From NCBI RefSeq assembly GCF_001552075.1, contig NZ_BCQM01000001.1, forward strand, positions 310,001 through 374,000: a stretch of DNA of 64,000 nt, read 5' to 3'. Shown piece by piece: positions 34,773 to 44,894 of the stretch. The notes below the pieces were generated by a model. The model was not told where the DNA came from. It saw only the letters and a list, made by a program, of their open reading frames with translations, and did not search any database. Numbering within the stretch: the first letter of the stretch is position 1; every line of letters begins with the position of its first letter. Position numbers and translations under genes: made by a program. This DNA is from Arthrobacter luteolus NBRC 107841 (GTDB lineage: Bacteria; Actinomycetota; Actinomycetes; Actinomycetales; Micrococcaceae).

Positions 34773-34868
34773 GGGCTATGAAGGCACGTTCACATTCAAG
34801 CCGCCGTACGAGTCAGTGCCGGGACGTACACGGGCCACGGAATGTGCTGGAACGACGCCGGCGGGGGG

Positions 34869-36008
34869 CTACTGGACGATTCTCATCTCATGCGAGGTCT
34901 GGTTGAGCCGCCGTCCGCCGTCGGGAACTACGGTCGCGATGTCCTCGATCCGCACTCCGAACCTGCCTGGCAGGTAGATTCCGGGCTCGATCGAAAAGCA
35001 CATGCCGGGCTGGAGGATCTGGGTTTCGCCTTCGACCATGTAGGGCGGCTCGTGTGTCGTGAGCCCGATTCCGTGCCCTACGCGGTGAATGAAGTACTCG
35101 CCGTAGCCGGCGTCGGTGATCACTGCCCGGGACACCCGGTCGATCTCCTGGCACTCGACGCCTGGCTGCACGGCTTCGAACCCGGCCTGCTGAGCGTGCC
35201 GGACGACGTCGTGGACTTCGCGCTCCTCGGCTGTAGGTTCGCCGACGTGCACGGTCCGCGTGGTGTCGGATCCGTAGCCGTGCTTGAGGCCGCCGAAATC
35301 GAGCACCACCATGTCGCCGTCCTCGATGATCCGCGGACCGACCTCGTGGTGCGGGTTGGCGCCGTTCGGGCCGGACCCGACGACGGTGAAGTCCACCTGC
35401 GAATGACCGAACCGGCGCAGCAGGTCAGCGAGATCAGCACCGACGTCGGTCTCGCTGCGGCCGGCGAACCGCATGGTGACGATCTCCTCGTACGCCTGGT
35501 CTGCGGCTGCTCCGGCCGCGGCCAGCCGCTCGATCTCGCCGTCGTCCTTGATTGCCCGAAGCATCGGCAGGGCGGCCGTCATCGAGGTGTAGGAGGACTT
35601 GGGCAGACGGTCCTGCAGGCCGAGGAGGTGCATGGCCCAGGCCGAGTCGGAGATTGCGTATCTCCCCGTACCGGCCATCAGCGCTGCGGATTCCGCGTAC
35701 GGGTCGCTCCCGTCGGTCCAGTCGGTGATCCGCAGGATCGAGGCGCCGGGCGCTGCTTCCGCATCCGGCCGCTCCAGCCTCGGAACGATCATGGCCGGTT
35801 CCCCGTCGACGGGGATCACGAGCATGGTGATGCGTTCGGTGATGGCCACGGGGGCATATCCGGTGAGGTACAGCAGGTCGGGTCCGGGGGTGACCAGGAT
35901 GCCGTCAAGCCCCGCTTCCTGCGCTGCGTTGGCTGATCGCCGCAACCGCTCGGCGAAGTCATCGGTGGTGAACGGAGCCGGTTCGGAGGGGCTGCGGGGA
36001 TCACTCAT
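34869..36008 (-). CDS. M24-family aminopeptidase (Xaa-Pro peptidase type)
   Basis: 379-aa metallopeptidase with an N-terminal creatinase-like domain and a C-terminal pita-bread domain. All five metal ligands are visible: D237 in VLDFGG, D248 in GSDTTRT, H312 in GHGIGL, E341 in SIEPGIY and E355 in RIED. It probably removes N-terminal residues before proline (PepP/PepQ type); the exact specificity is not readable. ATG 36008 has CAGAAT 6 bases upstream as a possible -10. It stands alone. Confidence 0.9.
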   Translation of the reverse strand: MSDPRSPSEPAPFTTDDFAERLRRSANAAQEAGLDGILVTPGPDLLYLTGYAPVAITERITMLVIPVDGEPAMIVPRLERPDAEAAPGASILRITDWTDGSDPYAESAALMAGTGRYAISDSAWAMHLLGLQDRLPKSSYTSMTAALPMLRAIKDDGEIERLAAAGAAADQAYEEIVTMRFAGRSETDVGADLADLLRRFGHSQVDFTVVGSGPNGANPHHEVGPRIIEDGDMVVLDFGGLKHGYGSDTTRTVHVGEPTAEEREVHDVVRHAQQAGFEAVQPGVECQEIDRVSRAVITDAGYGEYFIHRVGHGIGLTTHEPPYMVEGETQILQPGMCFSIEPGIYLPGRFGVRIEDIATVVPDGGRRLNQTSHEMRIVQ

Positions 36009-36155
36009 GACCGCATTCTGGTGCGCGGCTCATCGGTGGGCAACCCATCGCCGCCTCTGCCGCCCCTGGAGCTCTGGAAAGGCTCCGCGGGCTGCCCGGA
36101 TGACTGGACTTCGGCGTTCTGCCTGTCAGGTGCCGATACCGGGATGCCTTAAAGC

Positions 36156-36195
36156 AGATAGCCGCCAGGAACCTGTGTTCCTGGCGGCTATCTGA
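36156..36195. terminator. Terminator after ychF
   Basis: 18-bp perfect stem (36156-36173 with 36178-36195) with loop CTGT. It lies 20 bases after the ychF stop on the minus strand and may also stop read-through toward the M24 peptidase gene. Confidence 0.8.
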
Positions 36196-36215
36196 AACGC
36201 CTCAAAGCAAAGAAT

Positions 36216-37301
36216 CTAGACGTTGAAGCGGAACTCCACCACGTCGCCGTCGGCCATCACGTAGTCCTTGCCTTCGATCCGGACCTTGCCGCGGGCCTTG
36301 GCCTCAGCCATGGAGCCGGCCTCGGCGAGGTCGTCGAAGGAGACAACCTCGGCCTTGATGAAGCCGCGCTGGAAGTCGGTGTGGATGACGCCGGCAGCCT
36401 GCGGGGCGGTGTCGCCCTTACGGATGGTCCAGGCGCGGGTTTCCTTGGGGCCGGCGGTCAGGTAGGTCTGCAGGCCGAGGGTGTGGAAGCCAACACGGGC
36501 GAGCTTGTCCAGGCCGGATTCCTCCTGGCCGCTCATCTCCAGCATTTCGCGGGCTTCTTCCTCGTCCAGCTCCACCAGGTCGGCTTCGAGCTTGGCGTCG
36601 AGGAAGATGGCGTCCGCGGGGGCCACGAGGGCGCGGAGCTCCTCCTGGCGGGCCGGGTTGCCCAGCACGGCGTCGTCGACGTTGAACACGTAAATGAAGG
36701 GCTTGGCGGTGAGCAGGCTCAGCTCGCGCAGGTGCTCCATGTCCAGCTTGTCGCTCTCCACGGAGGCGAAGATCGTGTCGCCGCGCTCCAGCACAGCCTG
36801 TGCTGCCTGCATGGCAGCCAGCTGCGCGGCGTCGCGCTTCTTGATCTTCACTTCCTTCTCCACGCGCGGGATGGCCTTCTCCAGGGTCTGGAGGTCCGCG
36901 AGGATCAGTTCGGTGTTGATGGTCTCCATGTCGGAGCTCGGATCAACCTTGCCGTCCACGTGCACAACGTCGGGATCGTCAAAGACGCGGATGACCTGGG
37001 CGATGGCCTCGGCTTCGCGGATGTTGGCGAGGAACTGGTTGCCCAGGCCTTCGCCTTCCGAGGCGCCCTTCACGATGCCGGCGATGTCCACGAAGGACAC
37101 GGTGGCCGGCAGGATGCGGGCCGAGCCGAAGATCTCGGCAAGCTTGGCCAGCCGCGGATCGGGCAGGGAGACGACGCCGACATTCGGTTCGATCGTCGCG
37201 AACGGATAGTTCGCTGCCAGCACGTTATTCCGGGTCAGCGCGTTGAAAAGGGTCGATTTGCCGACGTTGGGCAGGCCGACGATGCCAATAGTAAGAGCCA
37301 C
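36216..37301 (-). CDS. ychF: Ribosome-binding ATPase YchF
   Basis: 361-aa Obg-related ATPase associated with ribosomes and stress response. G1 GLPNVGKST is near the N-terminus; the G4 position reads NVDD instead of NKxD, as expected for ATP rather than GTP preference. A coiled-coil stretch and a C-terminal TGS domain (ending [14 protein letters not shown]) follow. GTG 37301 gives the normal MALTIGIVG start and lies 8 bases after TAACAT; the TTG at 37310 is less likely. Confidence 0.94.
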   Translation of the reverse strand: MALTIGIVGLPNVGKSTLFNALTRNNVLAANYPFATIEPNVGVVSLPDPRLAKLAEIFGSARILPATVSFVDIAGIVKGASEGEGLGNQFLANIREAEAIAQVIRVFDDPDVVHVDGKVDPSSDMETINTELILADLQTLEKAIPRVEKEVKIKKRDAAQLAAMQAAQAVLERGDTIFASVESDKLDMEHLRELSLLTAKPFIYVFNVDDAVLGNPARQEELRALVAPADAIFLDAKLEADLVELDEEEAREMLEMSGQEESGLDKLARVGFHTLGLQTYLTAGPKETRAWTIRKGDTAPQAAGVIHTDFQRGFIKAEVVSFDDLAEAGSMAEAKARGKVRIEGKDYVMADGDVVEFRFNV

Positions 37302-37309
37302 GTTAGCCA

Positions 37310-37315
37310 ATGTTA
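37310..37315 (-). promoter_or_regulatory. ychF -10 hexamer (leaderless)
   Basis: Minus-strand TAACAT, 8 bases before the GTG at 37301. It overlaps the alternative TTG start and argues against it. Confidence 0.5.
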
Positions 37316-37429
37316 CCGGGACGGCCCGCCAGAGCCGAACCGGAGCCCTGCGGGCGGGCCCTCCCCGGAAACTGCACGTTTCAGCGCTGCTGCGTGCCGT
37401 TCCTGCTGTCTCGGGGAGGGGCGGCCTCG

Positions 37430-38509
37430 TTAGGAGTTGCTGCGGCGTCCGCCCAGGCCGCGTGAGGTGTCCCCCATGGCCTTGAGCGTGGCGCGGATTT
37501 CCTTGGGCAGGGAGAAGATGATGTCCTCCTGCGCGGTCACCACTTCTTCGACGTCGCCGTAGCCGTAGTCCGCCAGCAGGTGCAGGACGTCCTGGACCAG
37601 GTTTTCCGGCACGGAGGCGCCGGAAGTCACACCGACGGTGGCCACGCCTTCAAACCAGCTCTCGTCGATCTCGTTGGCGAAGTCCACGCGGTGGGAGGCC
37701 TTCGCCCCGTACTCCAGCGCAACCTCCACCAGCCGCACGGAGTTGGAGGAGTTCGCCGAACCAACCACCAGCACCAGATCGGCGTCGGGGGCGATCTTCT
37801 TGATGGCGGCCTGCCGGTTGGAGGTGGCATAGCAGATGTCGTCGCTGGGCGGATCCTGCAGGGTGGGGAACCGCTGGCGCAGCAGATTCACCGTGTGCAT
37901 GGCTTCGTCCACGCTCAGGGTGGTCTGGGACAGCCAGATGACCTTCTCCGGATCACGGACCACCACTTTGTCCACGTCTTCGGGACCGTTCACAATCTGG
38001 GTGTGCTCGGGGGCCTCGCCGTAGGTGCCCTCAACTTCCTCGTGGCCCTCGTGGCCGATCAGCAGGATGTCAAAGTCATCCCGGGCAAAACGCACTGCCT
38101 CTTTGTGGACCTTGGTCACCAGCGGGCAGGTGGCATCGATGGTCTGCAGGTTCCGGTCCTTCGCGGACTGCACGACGGCGGGAGAGACGCCGTGTGCAGA
38201 GAAGATCAGCCGTGCGCCTTCCGGAACTTCGTCGGTTTCGTCGACGAAGATGGCGCCCTTTTCCTCCAGCGTGTGGACCACGTGCAGGTTGTGGACGATC
38301 TGTTTGCGGACGTAGATGGGCGGCCCGTAGGCCTCCAGCGCCTTTTCGACGGCGATGACCGCTCGGTCCACGCCGGCACAGTAGCCGCGCGGAGCGGCAA
38401 GAAGTACCCGGCGCTGGCCCTCAACGGGGGCAGCCGCGGCAACCTCTTCGGGGCTGCGGCGGCGGCGTGGCACGGTGGGCATCGGCACGGAAACGGCTGT
38501 GCTGGTCAT
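37430..38509 (-). CDS. ispH: 4-hydroxy-3-methylbut-2-enyl diphosphate reductase IspH
   Basis: Last enzyme of the MEP isoprenoid pathway, a 4Fe-4S protein making IPP and DMAPP. The three cluster cysteines are C44 in [12 protein letters not shown]128 in DATCPLV and C226 in [12 protein letters not shown]. At 359 aa it has an N-terminal extension of about 30 residues compared with E. coli. ATG 38509 lies 6 bases after TAGCAT. It shares no operon with ychF (128-base gap). Confidence 0.95.
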   Translation of the reverse strand: MTSTAVSVPMPTVPRRRRSPEEVAAAAPVEGQRRVLLAAPRGYCAGVDRAVIAVEKALEAYGPPIYVRKQIVHNLHVVHTLEEKGAIFVDETDEVPEGARLIFSAHGVSPAVVQSAKDRNLQTIDATCPLVTKVHKEAVRFARDDFDILLIGHEGHEEVEGTYGEAPEHTQIVNGPEDVDKVVVRDPEKVIWLSQTTLSVDEAMHTVNLLRQRFPTLQDPPSDDICYATSNRQAAIKKIAPDADLVLVVGSANSSNSVRLVEVALEYGAKASHRVDFANEIDESWFEGVATVGVTSGASVPENLVQDVLHLLADYGYGDVEEVVTAQEDIIFSLPKEIRATLKAMGDTSRGLGGRRSNS

Positions 38510-38515
38510 ACCACC

Positions 38516-38521
38516 ATGCTA
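38516..38521 (-). promoter_or_regulatory. ispH -10 hexamer (leaderless)
   Basis: Minus-strand TAGCAT, 6 bases before the ispH ATG. Confidence 0.55.
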
Positions 38522-38566
38522 GCCGGTGCCGTCGACGGCCCGGCGCCGGGGGCTGCCCCTACGCTG

Positions 38567-39391
38567 TCAGCGCACCCTCCGCCGGGCGCCCGCTGCCAGC
38601 CGGAAGACCAGCCCCAGGACAAAAACGGCGGCCGCCCCGAGCATCAGCGGGACAAGCCAGGATTGGAAGTCCGCACTTGCTTCGGGGCCGAGGGCGCTGA
38701 TGAACGTGGAAGCGACCGGGTTGGAGGGTGAGAACCGGTCCAGAACGGCGGGGGCAGCTCCGGCGAGCAGCCACAGGATCACTCCAACGCCCAGTGCGCC
38801 GGCGCCGGTGAGTGCCAGCGTGGTGGAGCGGCGGCGGGCGGCCAGCAGTCCAAGCAGAGCGGCCAGGACCGCAGCGGCTGCAAACATCGGCCACGCGTCC
38901 GCAAAACCGGTGAGGCGCTCCAGCTGCCCGCTCACATCGGTGTTGGAAAGGGCGACCGGCCGGGATGCTCCGTCCGGCGCGTCGGTTCCGATTTCCCCTG
39001 CGACGCCGGCGAGGACCAGGTTCAGCAGAGGCCCGATATCCAGGGTCGGGATGCCGGATTCAAACGTGGCCGAGTGTGACTGTTCCAGGGTTGCGGTCCA
39101 GGCCTGTGGATAGCCGGGATCCTGCTGGATTCCGGACACGGCCTGCTGGACAACGGGTTCGATGAACTGGGTGATGCCCTCCGGCAGGCCGTCCGCCGCG
39201 GCTGCGGCCGCCTGCTGCGCGATGGCATCGGAAAGCTGCGCCTGGAAGGCCTGGTTCTCCCCCAGCGGCTGGGCGAGGCTGGCGAAGCCTGCCGGGGACA
39301 CCACATTCTGCGCCAGCCAGGCACCGCAGGCGGCCGTCCCTGCCAAGAGCACGGCTGCCAGAACCAGGATCGCTGAACCAAAGCTTCGCAT
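38567..39391 (-). CDS. Hypothetical membrane protein
   Basis: 274 aa. It has an N-terminal membrane segment (AILVLAAVLLAGTAACGAWL), a long Ala/Gln-rich extracytoplasmic stretch of about 130 residues, then three hydrophobic segments near the C-terminus. Proteins of this layout sit next to xseA and ispH in related genomes but have no known role. ATG 39391 after GTGGAG is chosen over the open frame to 39514, which would overlap the xseA promoter region. It is divergent from xseA. Confidence 0.65.
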   Translation of the reverse strand: MRSFGSAILVLAAVLLAGTAACGAWLAQNVVSPAGFASLAQPLGENQAFQAQLSDAIAQQAAAAAADGLPEGITQFIEPVVQQAVSGIQQDPGYPQAWTATLEQSHSATFESGIPTLDIGPLLNLVLAGVAGEIGTDAPDGASRPVALSNTDVSGQLERLTGFADAWPMFAAAAVLAALLGLLAARRRSTTLALTGAGALGVGVILWLLAGAAPAVLDRFSPSNPVASTFISALGPEASADFQSWLVPLMLGAAAVFVLGLVFRLAAGARRRVR

Positions 39392-39573
39392 CTGTCTCCA
39401 CTCGTAATACGCAGGCCGCCGGTTCGCTGCCCTGCTGGAATTCTGCCAAACACCGGCGCCGCATCCACCATCCGGGATCGTTGGCCCGCCGTGTCCTAAG
39501 TACCTGATAGACATTAACCGTGGACCGGTACCTTCCCGGGCACCGGCCGGCAGCTAAACCTCCAGGAGTTCGA

Positions 39574-40854
39574 ATGCAGGATGAAACAGGACCCCAGGGC
39601 CCTGACGAGGCAGACGCCGGGACCGCCCTGGCCCCGACGGCGGCACTGACTTCGCCGGAAAACCCCTGGCCGCTGGCGCTGCTTTCGAAGAACCTGAAGG
39701 CCTACATCGACCGGGCTCCCGCTGCCTGGGTCGAGGGCCAGATCATTGAGCTGAACCGCCGGGCCAGCGCGTCATACATTACGCTCCGCGACGTCGATGC
39801 TGAGATCTCCCTGTCCCTGACGGTATGGGGCACCGTGATGAACCGTTTGGAGCTGCCGCTCGAGCGGGGTGCACGTGTGGTGGCGCACATCAAACCTGAC
39901 TTCTGGGTCAAGACCGGCCGCCTGTCCATGCAGACCCGGGACATCCGTCCGGTGGGCCTCGGCGACCTGCTGGCCCGGATCGAGCGGCTGCGCCAGGCCC
40001 TGACAGCCGAGGGCCTGTTCAGTGCGGCCCGCAAGCGCCGCCTGCCCCTGCTTCCCGGCCGGATCGGCCTGATTACCGGCCGCAACTCCGATGCCATGAA
40101 GGACGTGATGCGCAACGCCGCCCTGCGCTGGCCGGCAGTGGAGTTCGAGGTGCGGGAAGTCGCAGTGCAGGGTGTGAACGCGGTAGCCGAGGTGACCCGC
40201 GCGCTGGCTGCCCTGGATGCCATGCCGGAAGTCGACGTGATCGTCATCGCCCGCGGCGGCGGCTCGCTGGAGGATCTGCTGCCCTTCAGCAATGAGGACC
40301 TGGTCCGCGCGGTGGCGGCCGCCCAAACCCCGGTGGTCAGTGCCATCGGCCACGAGGCCGACCGCCCGCTGCTCGACGAGGTGGCGGACCTGCGGGCCTC
40401 GACCCCCACCGACGCGGCCAAGCGGATTGTGCCCGACGTCGGCGAGGAACTCGCGCGCATCGGCGCTGCACGCTCGCAGCTGCGCCGCATCATGGAGCTG
40501 ACGCTGGGACGCGAAGCCGAGCGGATGCGGCACATCCGCAGCCGCCCGGTGCTTTCCGCGCCCGAAACCATGCTCGCTACCCGCGGCGATGACATCCGCC
40601 GGCTCCGGGACCGGGCCTTCTCCGCCATGCGCGCCGAAGTCCGGCGCGACGCCGACCGGATCACCTATCTGCGGGCGCAGGTCCTTTCCCTCTCACCGCA
40701 GAAAACCCTGGACCGCGGTTACGCCGTCGTGCAGCTTACAGACGGTTCCGTGGTCCGGGACGCGGCGGGGGTTGAACCCGGGGCCGCGCTGCGCATCCGT
40801 GTCGCGGCAGGTGAACTCGGCGCCACGGCGACCGGTCCCCGGCCGCCGGCCTGA
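39574..40854 (+). CDS. xseA: Exodeoxyribonuclease VII large subunit
   Basis: Catalytic subunit of exonuclease VII, which trims single-stranded DNA; 426 aa. An N-terminal OB-fold ([20 protein letters not shown]) precedes the nuclease domain ([14 protein letters not shown], then [20 protein letters not shown], and ISAIGHEAD-like [10 protein letters not shown]), then a coiled-coil and DRGYAVVQ near the end. ATG 39574, preceded by AGGAG, is preferred to 39520. It is followed after 47 bases by xseB. Confidence 0.95.
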   Translation: MQDETGPQGPDEADAGTALAPTAALTSPENPWPLALLSKNLKAYIDRAPAAWVEGQIIELNRRASASYITLRDVDAEISLSLTVWGTVMNRLELPLERGARVVAHIKPDFWVKTGRLSMQTRDIRPVGLGDLLARIERLRQALTAEGLFSAARKRRLPLLPGRIGLITGRNSDAMKDVMRNAALRWPAVEFEVREVAVQGVNAVAEVTRALAALDAMPEVDVIVIARGGGSLEDLLPFSNEDLVRAVAAAQTPVVSAIGHEADRPLLDEVADLRASTPTDAAKRIVPDVGEELARIGAARSQLRRIMELTLGREAERMRHIRSRPVLSAPETMLATRGDDIRRLRDRAFSAMRAEVRRDADRITYLRAQVLSLSPQKTLDRGYAVVQLTDGSVVRDAAGVEPGAALRIRVAAGELGATATGPRPPA

Positions 40855-40901
40855 ACGTTCCAGTCCTTCCCACCCAGCATCAAAGCAACCAGGAGAACAG
40901 C

Positions 40902-41135
40902 ATGAATGAAGCAGCAGCGCTGCCGGCAGACGTCGAAGCCATGAGCTACGAGCAGGCCCGCGACGAGCTGGTATCCGTAGTGACCCGGCTGGAGGCCGGC
41001 GGTGCCAGCCTCGAGGAATCCCTGGCCCTGTGGGAGCGCGGCGAAGCGCTGGCTACCCGGTGCGAATCCTGGCTCGAGGGTGCCCGTGCGCGCCTGGAAG
41101 CGGCACGGGCAGCCCGCGGCGAAGCGTCGGAGTGA
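40902..41135 (+). CDS. xseB: Exodeoxyribonuclease VII small subunit
   Basis: 77-aa helical partner of XseA. The family motif is visible: [20 protein letters not shown] followed by [17 protein letters not shown] with a good AGGAG ribosome site. Same transcript as xseA. It converges with the aminotransferase gene 16 bases away, with no clear hairpin between. Confidence 0.93.
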   Translation: MNEAAALPADVEAMSYEQARDELVSVVTRLEAGGASLEESLALWERGEALATRCESWLEGARARLEAARAARGEASE

Positions 41136-41151
41136 ACGCGGCTGGGTGAGG

Positions 41152-42369
41152 CTACGGCTTGTAGGTGCTGAGGAACTCAGCGAGCCGCGACACCGCGTCC
41201 TCGATGTCCTCCAGCGCGGGCAGCGTCACCATCCGGAAGTGGTCCGGCCGGATCCAGTTGAACGCTGTGCCGTGTGAGACCAGGATCTTCTGCTGCTTGA
41301 GCAGGTCCAGCGCGAACATCTCGTCCGATTCGATCGGATAAGCCTCGGGGTCCAGCTTCGGGAAGAGATACAGCGCGCCTTCGGCGTTTTCGCAGCTGAC
41401 ACCGGGGATGTCGTTGAGCATCTTGTGGGCCAGGTCCCGCTGGGCCTTGAGCCGGCCGCCGGGCAGGATCAAATCGTTGATGCTCTGGTAGCCGCCCAGC
41501 GCCGTCTGGATGGCGTGCTGCGCCGGAACGTTGGCGCAGAGGCGCATGTTGGCCAGCAGGTTGATGCCCTCGATGTAGTCGGCGGCGTCCCGCTTCGGAC
41601 CGGAAATGGTCATCCAGCCGCTGCGGAAACCGGCGATGCGGTAGGCCTTGGACAAGCCGCTGAACGTCAGGCAGAGCACGTCCTCCCCGGTGATCGCAGC
41701 AGCGTTGATGTGCACCGCGCCGTCGTAGAGGATCTTTTCGTAGATCTCGTCGGCAAAGATGATGAGGTCGTGCCTGCGCGCGAGGTCGACGATCTGGCGC
41801 AGGATGTACTCGGGGTAGACGGCACCGGTGGGGTTGTTCGGGTTGATCAGCACGATCCCCTTGGTCCGGTTGGTGATCCGGGCCTCCATGTCCTCGACAT
41901 CCGGCCACCAGTGGTTGTCCTCATCGCAGAGGTAATGCACGGCGGTGCCGCCGGCCAGTGACACGGATGCTGTCCACAGCGGGTAGTCCGGAGTGGGGAC
42001 CAGGATTTCGTCCCCGTTGTTCAGCAGGGCCTGGAGGGACAGGGTGATCAGTTCGCTGACCCCGTTGCCCAGGTAGACGTCGTCCACGTCGATGTTCTGG
42101 ATGCCGCGGCCCTGGTAGTACTGCACGACGGCGGTGCGGGCCGAGAAGATGCCCCGCGAATCGCTGTAGCCCTGTGCGTCAGGCAGATGGCGGATCATGT
42201 CCACCAGGATCGCCTCCGGCGCCTCGAAACCGAACGGCGCGGGGTTGCCGATGTTCAGCTTGAGGATCCGCTGGCCGGCGGCTTCCATTCGCTGCGCATG
42301 TTCAAGCAGCGGTCCACGAATGTCATAGAGGACGTTGTGGAGCTTGTGGGACTGGGTGAATTCTGGCAT
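41152..42369 (-). CDS. AlaA-type PLP aminotransferase
   Basis: 405-aa class I aminotransferase close to AlaA (glutamate-pyruvate transaminase) of enterobacteria and mycobacterial AspC-like proteins. PLP residues: N179 in NPNNPTG, D207 and Y210 in FADEIYEK, and Schiff-base K241 in FSGLSKAYR. The N-terminal block LKLNIGNPAPFGFEAPE is typical of this group. It has no operon partner. CATTCT, 6 bases before the ATG, may serve as a -10. Confidence 0.9.
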   Translation of the reverse strand: MPEFTQSHKLHNVLYDIRGPLLEHAQRMEAAGQRILKLNIGNPAPFGFEAPEAILVDMIRHLPDAQGYSDSRGIFSARTAVVQYYQGRGIQNIDVDDVYLGNGVSELITLSLQALLNNGDEILVPTPDYPLWTASVSLAGGTAVHYLCDEDNHWWPDVEDMEARITNRTKGIVLINPNNPTGAVYPEYILRQIVDLARRHDLIIFADEIYEKILYDGAVHINAAAITGEDVLCLTFSGLSKAYRIAGFRSGWMTISGPKRDAADYIEGINLLANMRLCANVPAQHAIQTALGGYQSINDLILPGGRLKAQRDLAHKMLNDIPGVSCENAEGALYLFPKLDPEAYPIESDEMFALDLLKQQKILVSHGTAFNWIRPDHFRMVTLPALEDIEDAVSRLAEFLSTYKP

Positions 42370-42419
42370 TTACTCAGAATGCCATATGGGCCACGGCACC
42401 CTGGCCGCGGCCTTCCCAA

Positions 42420-42473
42420 AATGACAGGCAGCGGCGCGCGTTTGACGAATCAAACGGGCCGCTGCCTGTCATT
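42420..42473. terminator. Terminator of the betaine-type ABC operon
   Basis: 16-bp outer stem (42420-42435 with 42458-42473) with a second 7-bp inner stem CGTTTGA/TCAAACG around CGAA. On the minus strand it is followed by TTTTGGG, so it ends the operon that runs from 46064 to 42484. Confidence 0.8.
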
Positions 42474-42483
42474 TCATGAGGAC

Positions 42484-43452
42484 CTATGCCAGGCCCTTCT
42501 CCTTCAGCCACGCTTCCGCTGCGACCTTCGGATCCTGCTTCTGGTCCCCCGAGACGGCCTGGTTCAGGGCGATCAGGTCATCCGTGGTCAGGACGGCTGA
42601 GACGCTGTTCAGGACGTCCTGCGCTTCCTGGTTCACGGCGTCGAGGTTGACCAGGGGCAGAACCTGCTGGGCGATGAAGTTGTTCTTCGGGTCCTCCAGG
42701 ACCACCAGGCTGTTCTCCTCGATCGACGGCGTGGTGGTGTAGATGTCCGCCGCCTGGACCTTGTCCGTCAGCAGCGCCTGCAGCGTTGCCTCACCGCCGC
42801 CGTCGTTAATCGCTTCGAACCCGGCCGGTTCGCAGCCATACTTCTCTGCCAGGCCCGGCAGGCCGTAGGCCCGTTCCTGGAAGGTGGTGGGCGCACCGAT
42901 GGTAATCTCGCCGCAGACCTTGGCCAGGTCCTCCAGCGAGGTGAGGTCGAATTTCTCCGCAGTGGCCTGGGTGACCACCAGGGCGTCCTTGCTCTCGGCC
43001 GAGGCCGGTTCCAGGACAGCGATGTTGGCGTCCGGAGATTCTTCCTTGAGCGCGGCCGGCAGGGCATCCATGATCTCTTCCGCCGACTGAGCGGTGGCTT
43101 CCGTGTCGGCAAACAGCAGGAGGTTCCCGCTGTAGTCCGGGATGATCTGGACCGAGCCGTCTTCGAGGGCCTGGTAGTAGATCTCGCGGGAACCGATGCC
43201 GGGCTTGGTGCTGGCTTCGATGCCCTTGGCGTTCAGGGCCCCGGCATAGATTTCCGCGATGATCTGGGATTCGGGGAAGTCGGCTGATCCGACGACGAGG
43301 GTCGAGGTTTCCCCCGAGGCTGCCGGCGAGGTGCTGCTTTCCTCGCCCTGCGGGTCTGAATTCGCTCCGCAGGACGCCAGCAGCAGAGCGGCTGCCAGGC
43401 CTGCTGCTCCCGTCAGGACGGCCTTGGTGCGCGGACGGGTACGTGTGCTCAT
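42484..43452 (-). CDS. Glycine betaine/choline-type substrate-binding lipoprotein
   Basis: 322-aa OpuAC/OsmF-like binding protein. The signal peptide has a lipobox ending at C28 (LASC). The family core includes VVGSADFPESQIIAEIYAG and IGSREIYYQALEDGSVQIIP. It likely binds a quaternary amine such as betaine or choline; the ligand is inferred. ATG 43452 follows AAGGAG; the frame is open to 44160 across the permease gene. It overlaps the upstream permease by 4 bases and is last in a four-gene operon. Confidence 0.9.
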   Translation of the reverse strand: MSTRTRPRTKAVLTGAAGLAAALLLASCGANSDPQGEESSTSPAASGETSTLVVGSADFPESQIIAEIYAGALNAKGIEASTKPGIGSREIYYQALEDGSVQIIPDYSGNLLLFADTEATAQSAEEIMDALPAALKEESPDANIAVLEPASAESKDALVVTQATAEKFDLTSLEDLAKVCGEITIGAPTTFQERAYGLPGLAEKYGCEPAGFEAINDGGGEATLQALLTDKVQAADIYTTTPSIEENSLVVLEDPKNNFIAQQVLPLVNLDAVNQEAQDVLNSVSAVLTTDDLIALNQAVSGDQKQDPKVAAEAWLKEKGLA

Positions 43453-44201
43453 GATGATGCTCCTTCTTGGAGGACGGCGGGCTGGGCCTGCCGGCGGCTT
43501 GGGGCGGCCGGTTTCCGGATACTGCGGTTCCGCAGCCCCGGCGATAGTACAAGGCGCTGGACGGCCGCCAGCACCAAATCCACGGCGAGCGCCAGCAGCG
43601 CAATCAGCAGCGCACCGCCGAAGAGGCGTCCGTTGTCCCGCAGCTGGGTTCCTTCGATCAGGTACACGCCCAGTCCGCCAAGTGAAATGAACGCGACGAC
43701 GGAGACGGTGGCCAGGACCTGCAGGACGGCTGCCCGGAAACCGCCGAAGGCGACCTTCAGGCCGTTGGGCAGCTCGACCCGGAAGAGGATCTGGAACTCG
43801 TTCATCCCCATCGCCCGTGCCGCGTCGACGATGGTGCGGTCCACGGAGGAAATCCCGGCGTAGACGCCGGCGAGCAGCGGAGGTATGGCCAGCAGCACCA
43901 GGGCCCAGATGGGCGGCATCAGTCCGATTCCGGCGAGCAGCACAAAGAGGAACACCAGGCCCAGGGTGGGCAGGGCCCGCAGGATGCCGGTGCCGGAGAC
44001 AACGGCCACGCGCCCCCGTCCGGTGTGTCCGATGTACAGGCCCAGCGGAACGGCGATCAGCGCGGCGATGCCGACGGCGAGTGCCGTGTAGCCCAGGTGC
44101 TCCACGATCCGTACGGGGATCCCGCGGGGCCCTTCCCAGTTGGCGGGGTAGGTGAGCCACTCAAACATCTGAACCAGGACGTTATCGCTGGAGTAGTTCA
44201 T
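43449..44201 (-). CDS. Betaine-type ABC permease (second)
   Basis: 250-aa ProW/OpuAB-like permease with about six hydrophobic segments and an EAA-type loop (DAARAMGMNEFQILFRVELP). Two permease genes in tandem suggest a heterodimeric channel, as in OpuC/OsmU-type importers. Its start overlaps the first permease by 4 bases and its stop overlaps the binding-protein start by 4 bases. Confidence 0.9.
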   Translation of the reverse strand: MNYSSDNVLVQMFEWLTYPANWEGPRGIPVRIVEHLGYTALAVGIAALIAVPLGLYIGHTGRGRVAVVSGTGILRALPTLGLVFLFVLLAGIGLMPPIWALVLLAIPPLLAGVYAGISSVDRTIVDAARAMGMNEFQILFRVELPNGLKVAFGGFRAAVLQVLATVSVVAFISLGGLGVYLIEGTQLRDNGRLFGGALLIALLALAVDLVLAAVQRLVLSPGLRNRSIRKPAAPSRRQAQPAVLQEGASS

Positions 44202-44893
44202 GACGCACCCGCCGTCCTGGCTTCAAGGGTGGACAGCGGCAGCCGGGGAGCGCTCCGCTTGGCGGCCCGGGTCCACGGGGTGAGGAGCCGCTGGCTCAGG
44301 ACCAGCACCAGGTCCAGCACCAGCGCAAGCAGCAGAATCAGCACAATGCCGACGACGATCTCGGTGGGGAAGTTCCGGTAGAGACCGTCCATAAAGAGCC
44401 GGCCGAGGCTGTCTATGCCCAGCAGGGCGCCGACGCTCACCAGGGACATGTTGGATACCGAAATCACCCGCAGCCCGGCGAACAGCACGGGCAGCGACAG
44501 GGGAAGGTCGACGGCGAGGAAGCGGCGCAGCGGCCGGTAGCCCATCGCCGCCGCGGCCTGGCGGACATCGTCATCCACCGAGTTCAGGGCGTCCACGGTG
44601 GACCTGACCAGCAGGGCGACGGCGTAAATGGTGAGCGCCACAATCACGTTGGTGATGTCCAGGACCTTGGTGCCCAGGATGACGGGCAGCAGGACGAACA
44701 GGGCCAGGGACGGAATGGTGTAGAGCACGGCGGACGTGCCGAGGATGAACCCTCCGAGCCCGCGGTGCAGCCGCGCGGCCTGGGCCAGCGGAATGGCGAT
44801 CAGCACACCGAGCACCAGCGGGATCACGGCCTGGAATAGGTGCAGCGCGGTGAGGCGCCCGATCATTTCCGTGTTCTGCAGGAACCAGTCCAT
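44198..44893 (-). CDS. Betaine-type ABC permease (first)
   Basis: 231-aa permease similar to the next gene, with about six hydrophobic segments and the loop QAAAAMGYRPLRRFLAVDLP. It starts one base after the ATPase stop. Together with the second permease it forms the membrane channel. Confidence 0.9.
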   Translation of the reverse strand: MDWFLQNTEMIGRLTALHLFQAVIPLVLGVLIAIPLAQAARLHRGLGGFILGTSAVLYTIPSLALFVLLPVILGTKVLDITNVIVALTIYAVALLVRSTVDALNSVDDDVRQAAAAMGYRPLRRFLAVDLPLSLPVLFAGLRVISVSNMSLVSVGALLGIDSLGRLFMDGLYRNFPTEIVVGIVLILLLALVLDLVLVLSQRLLTPWTRAAKRSAPRLPLSTLEARTAGAS

Positions 44894-44894
44894 G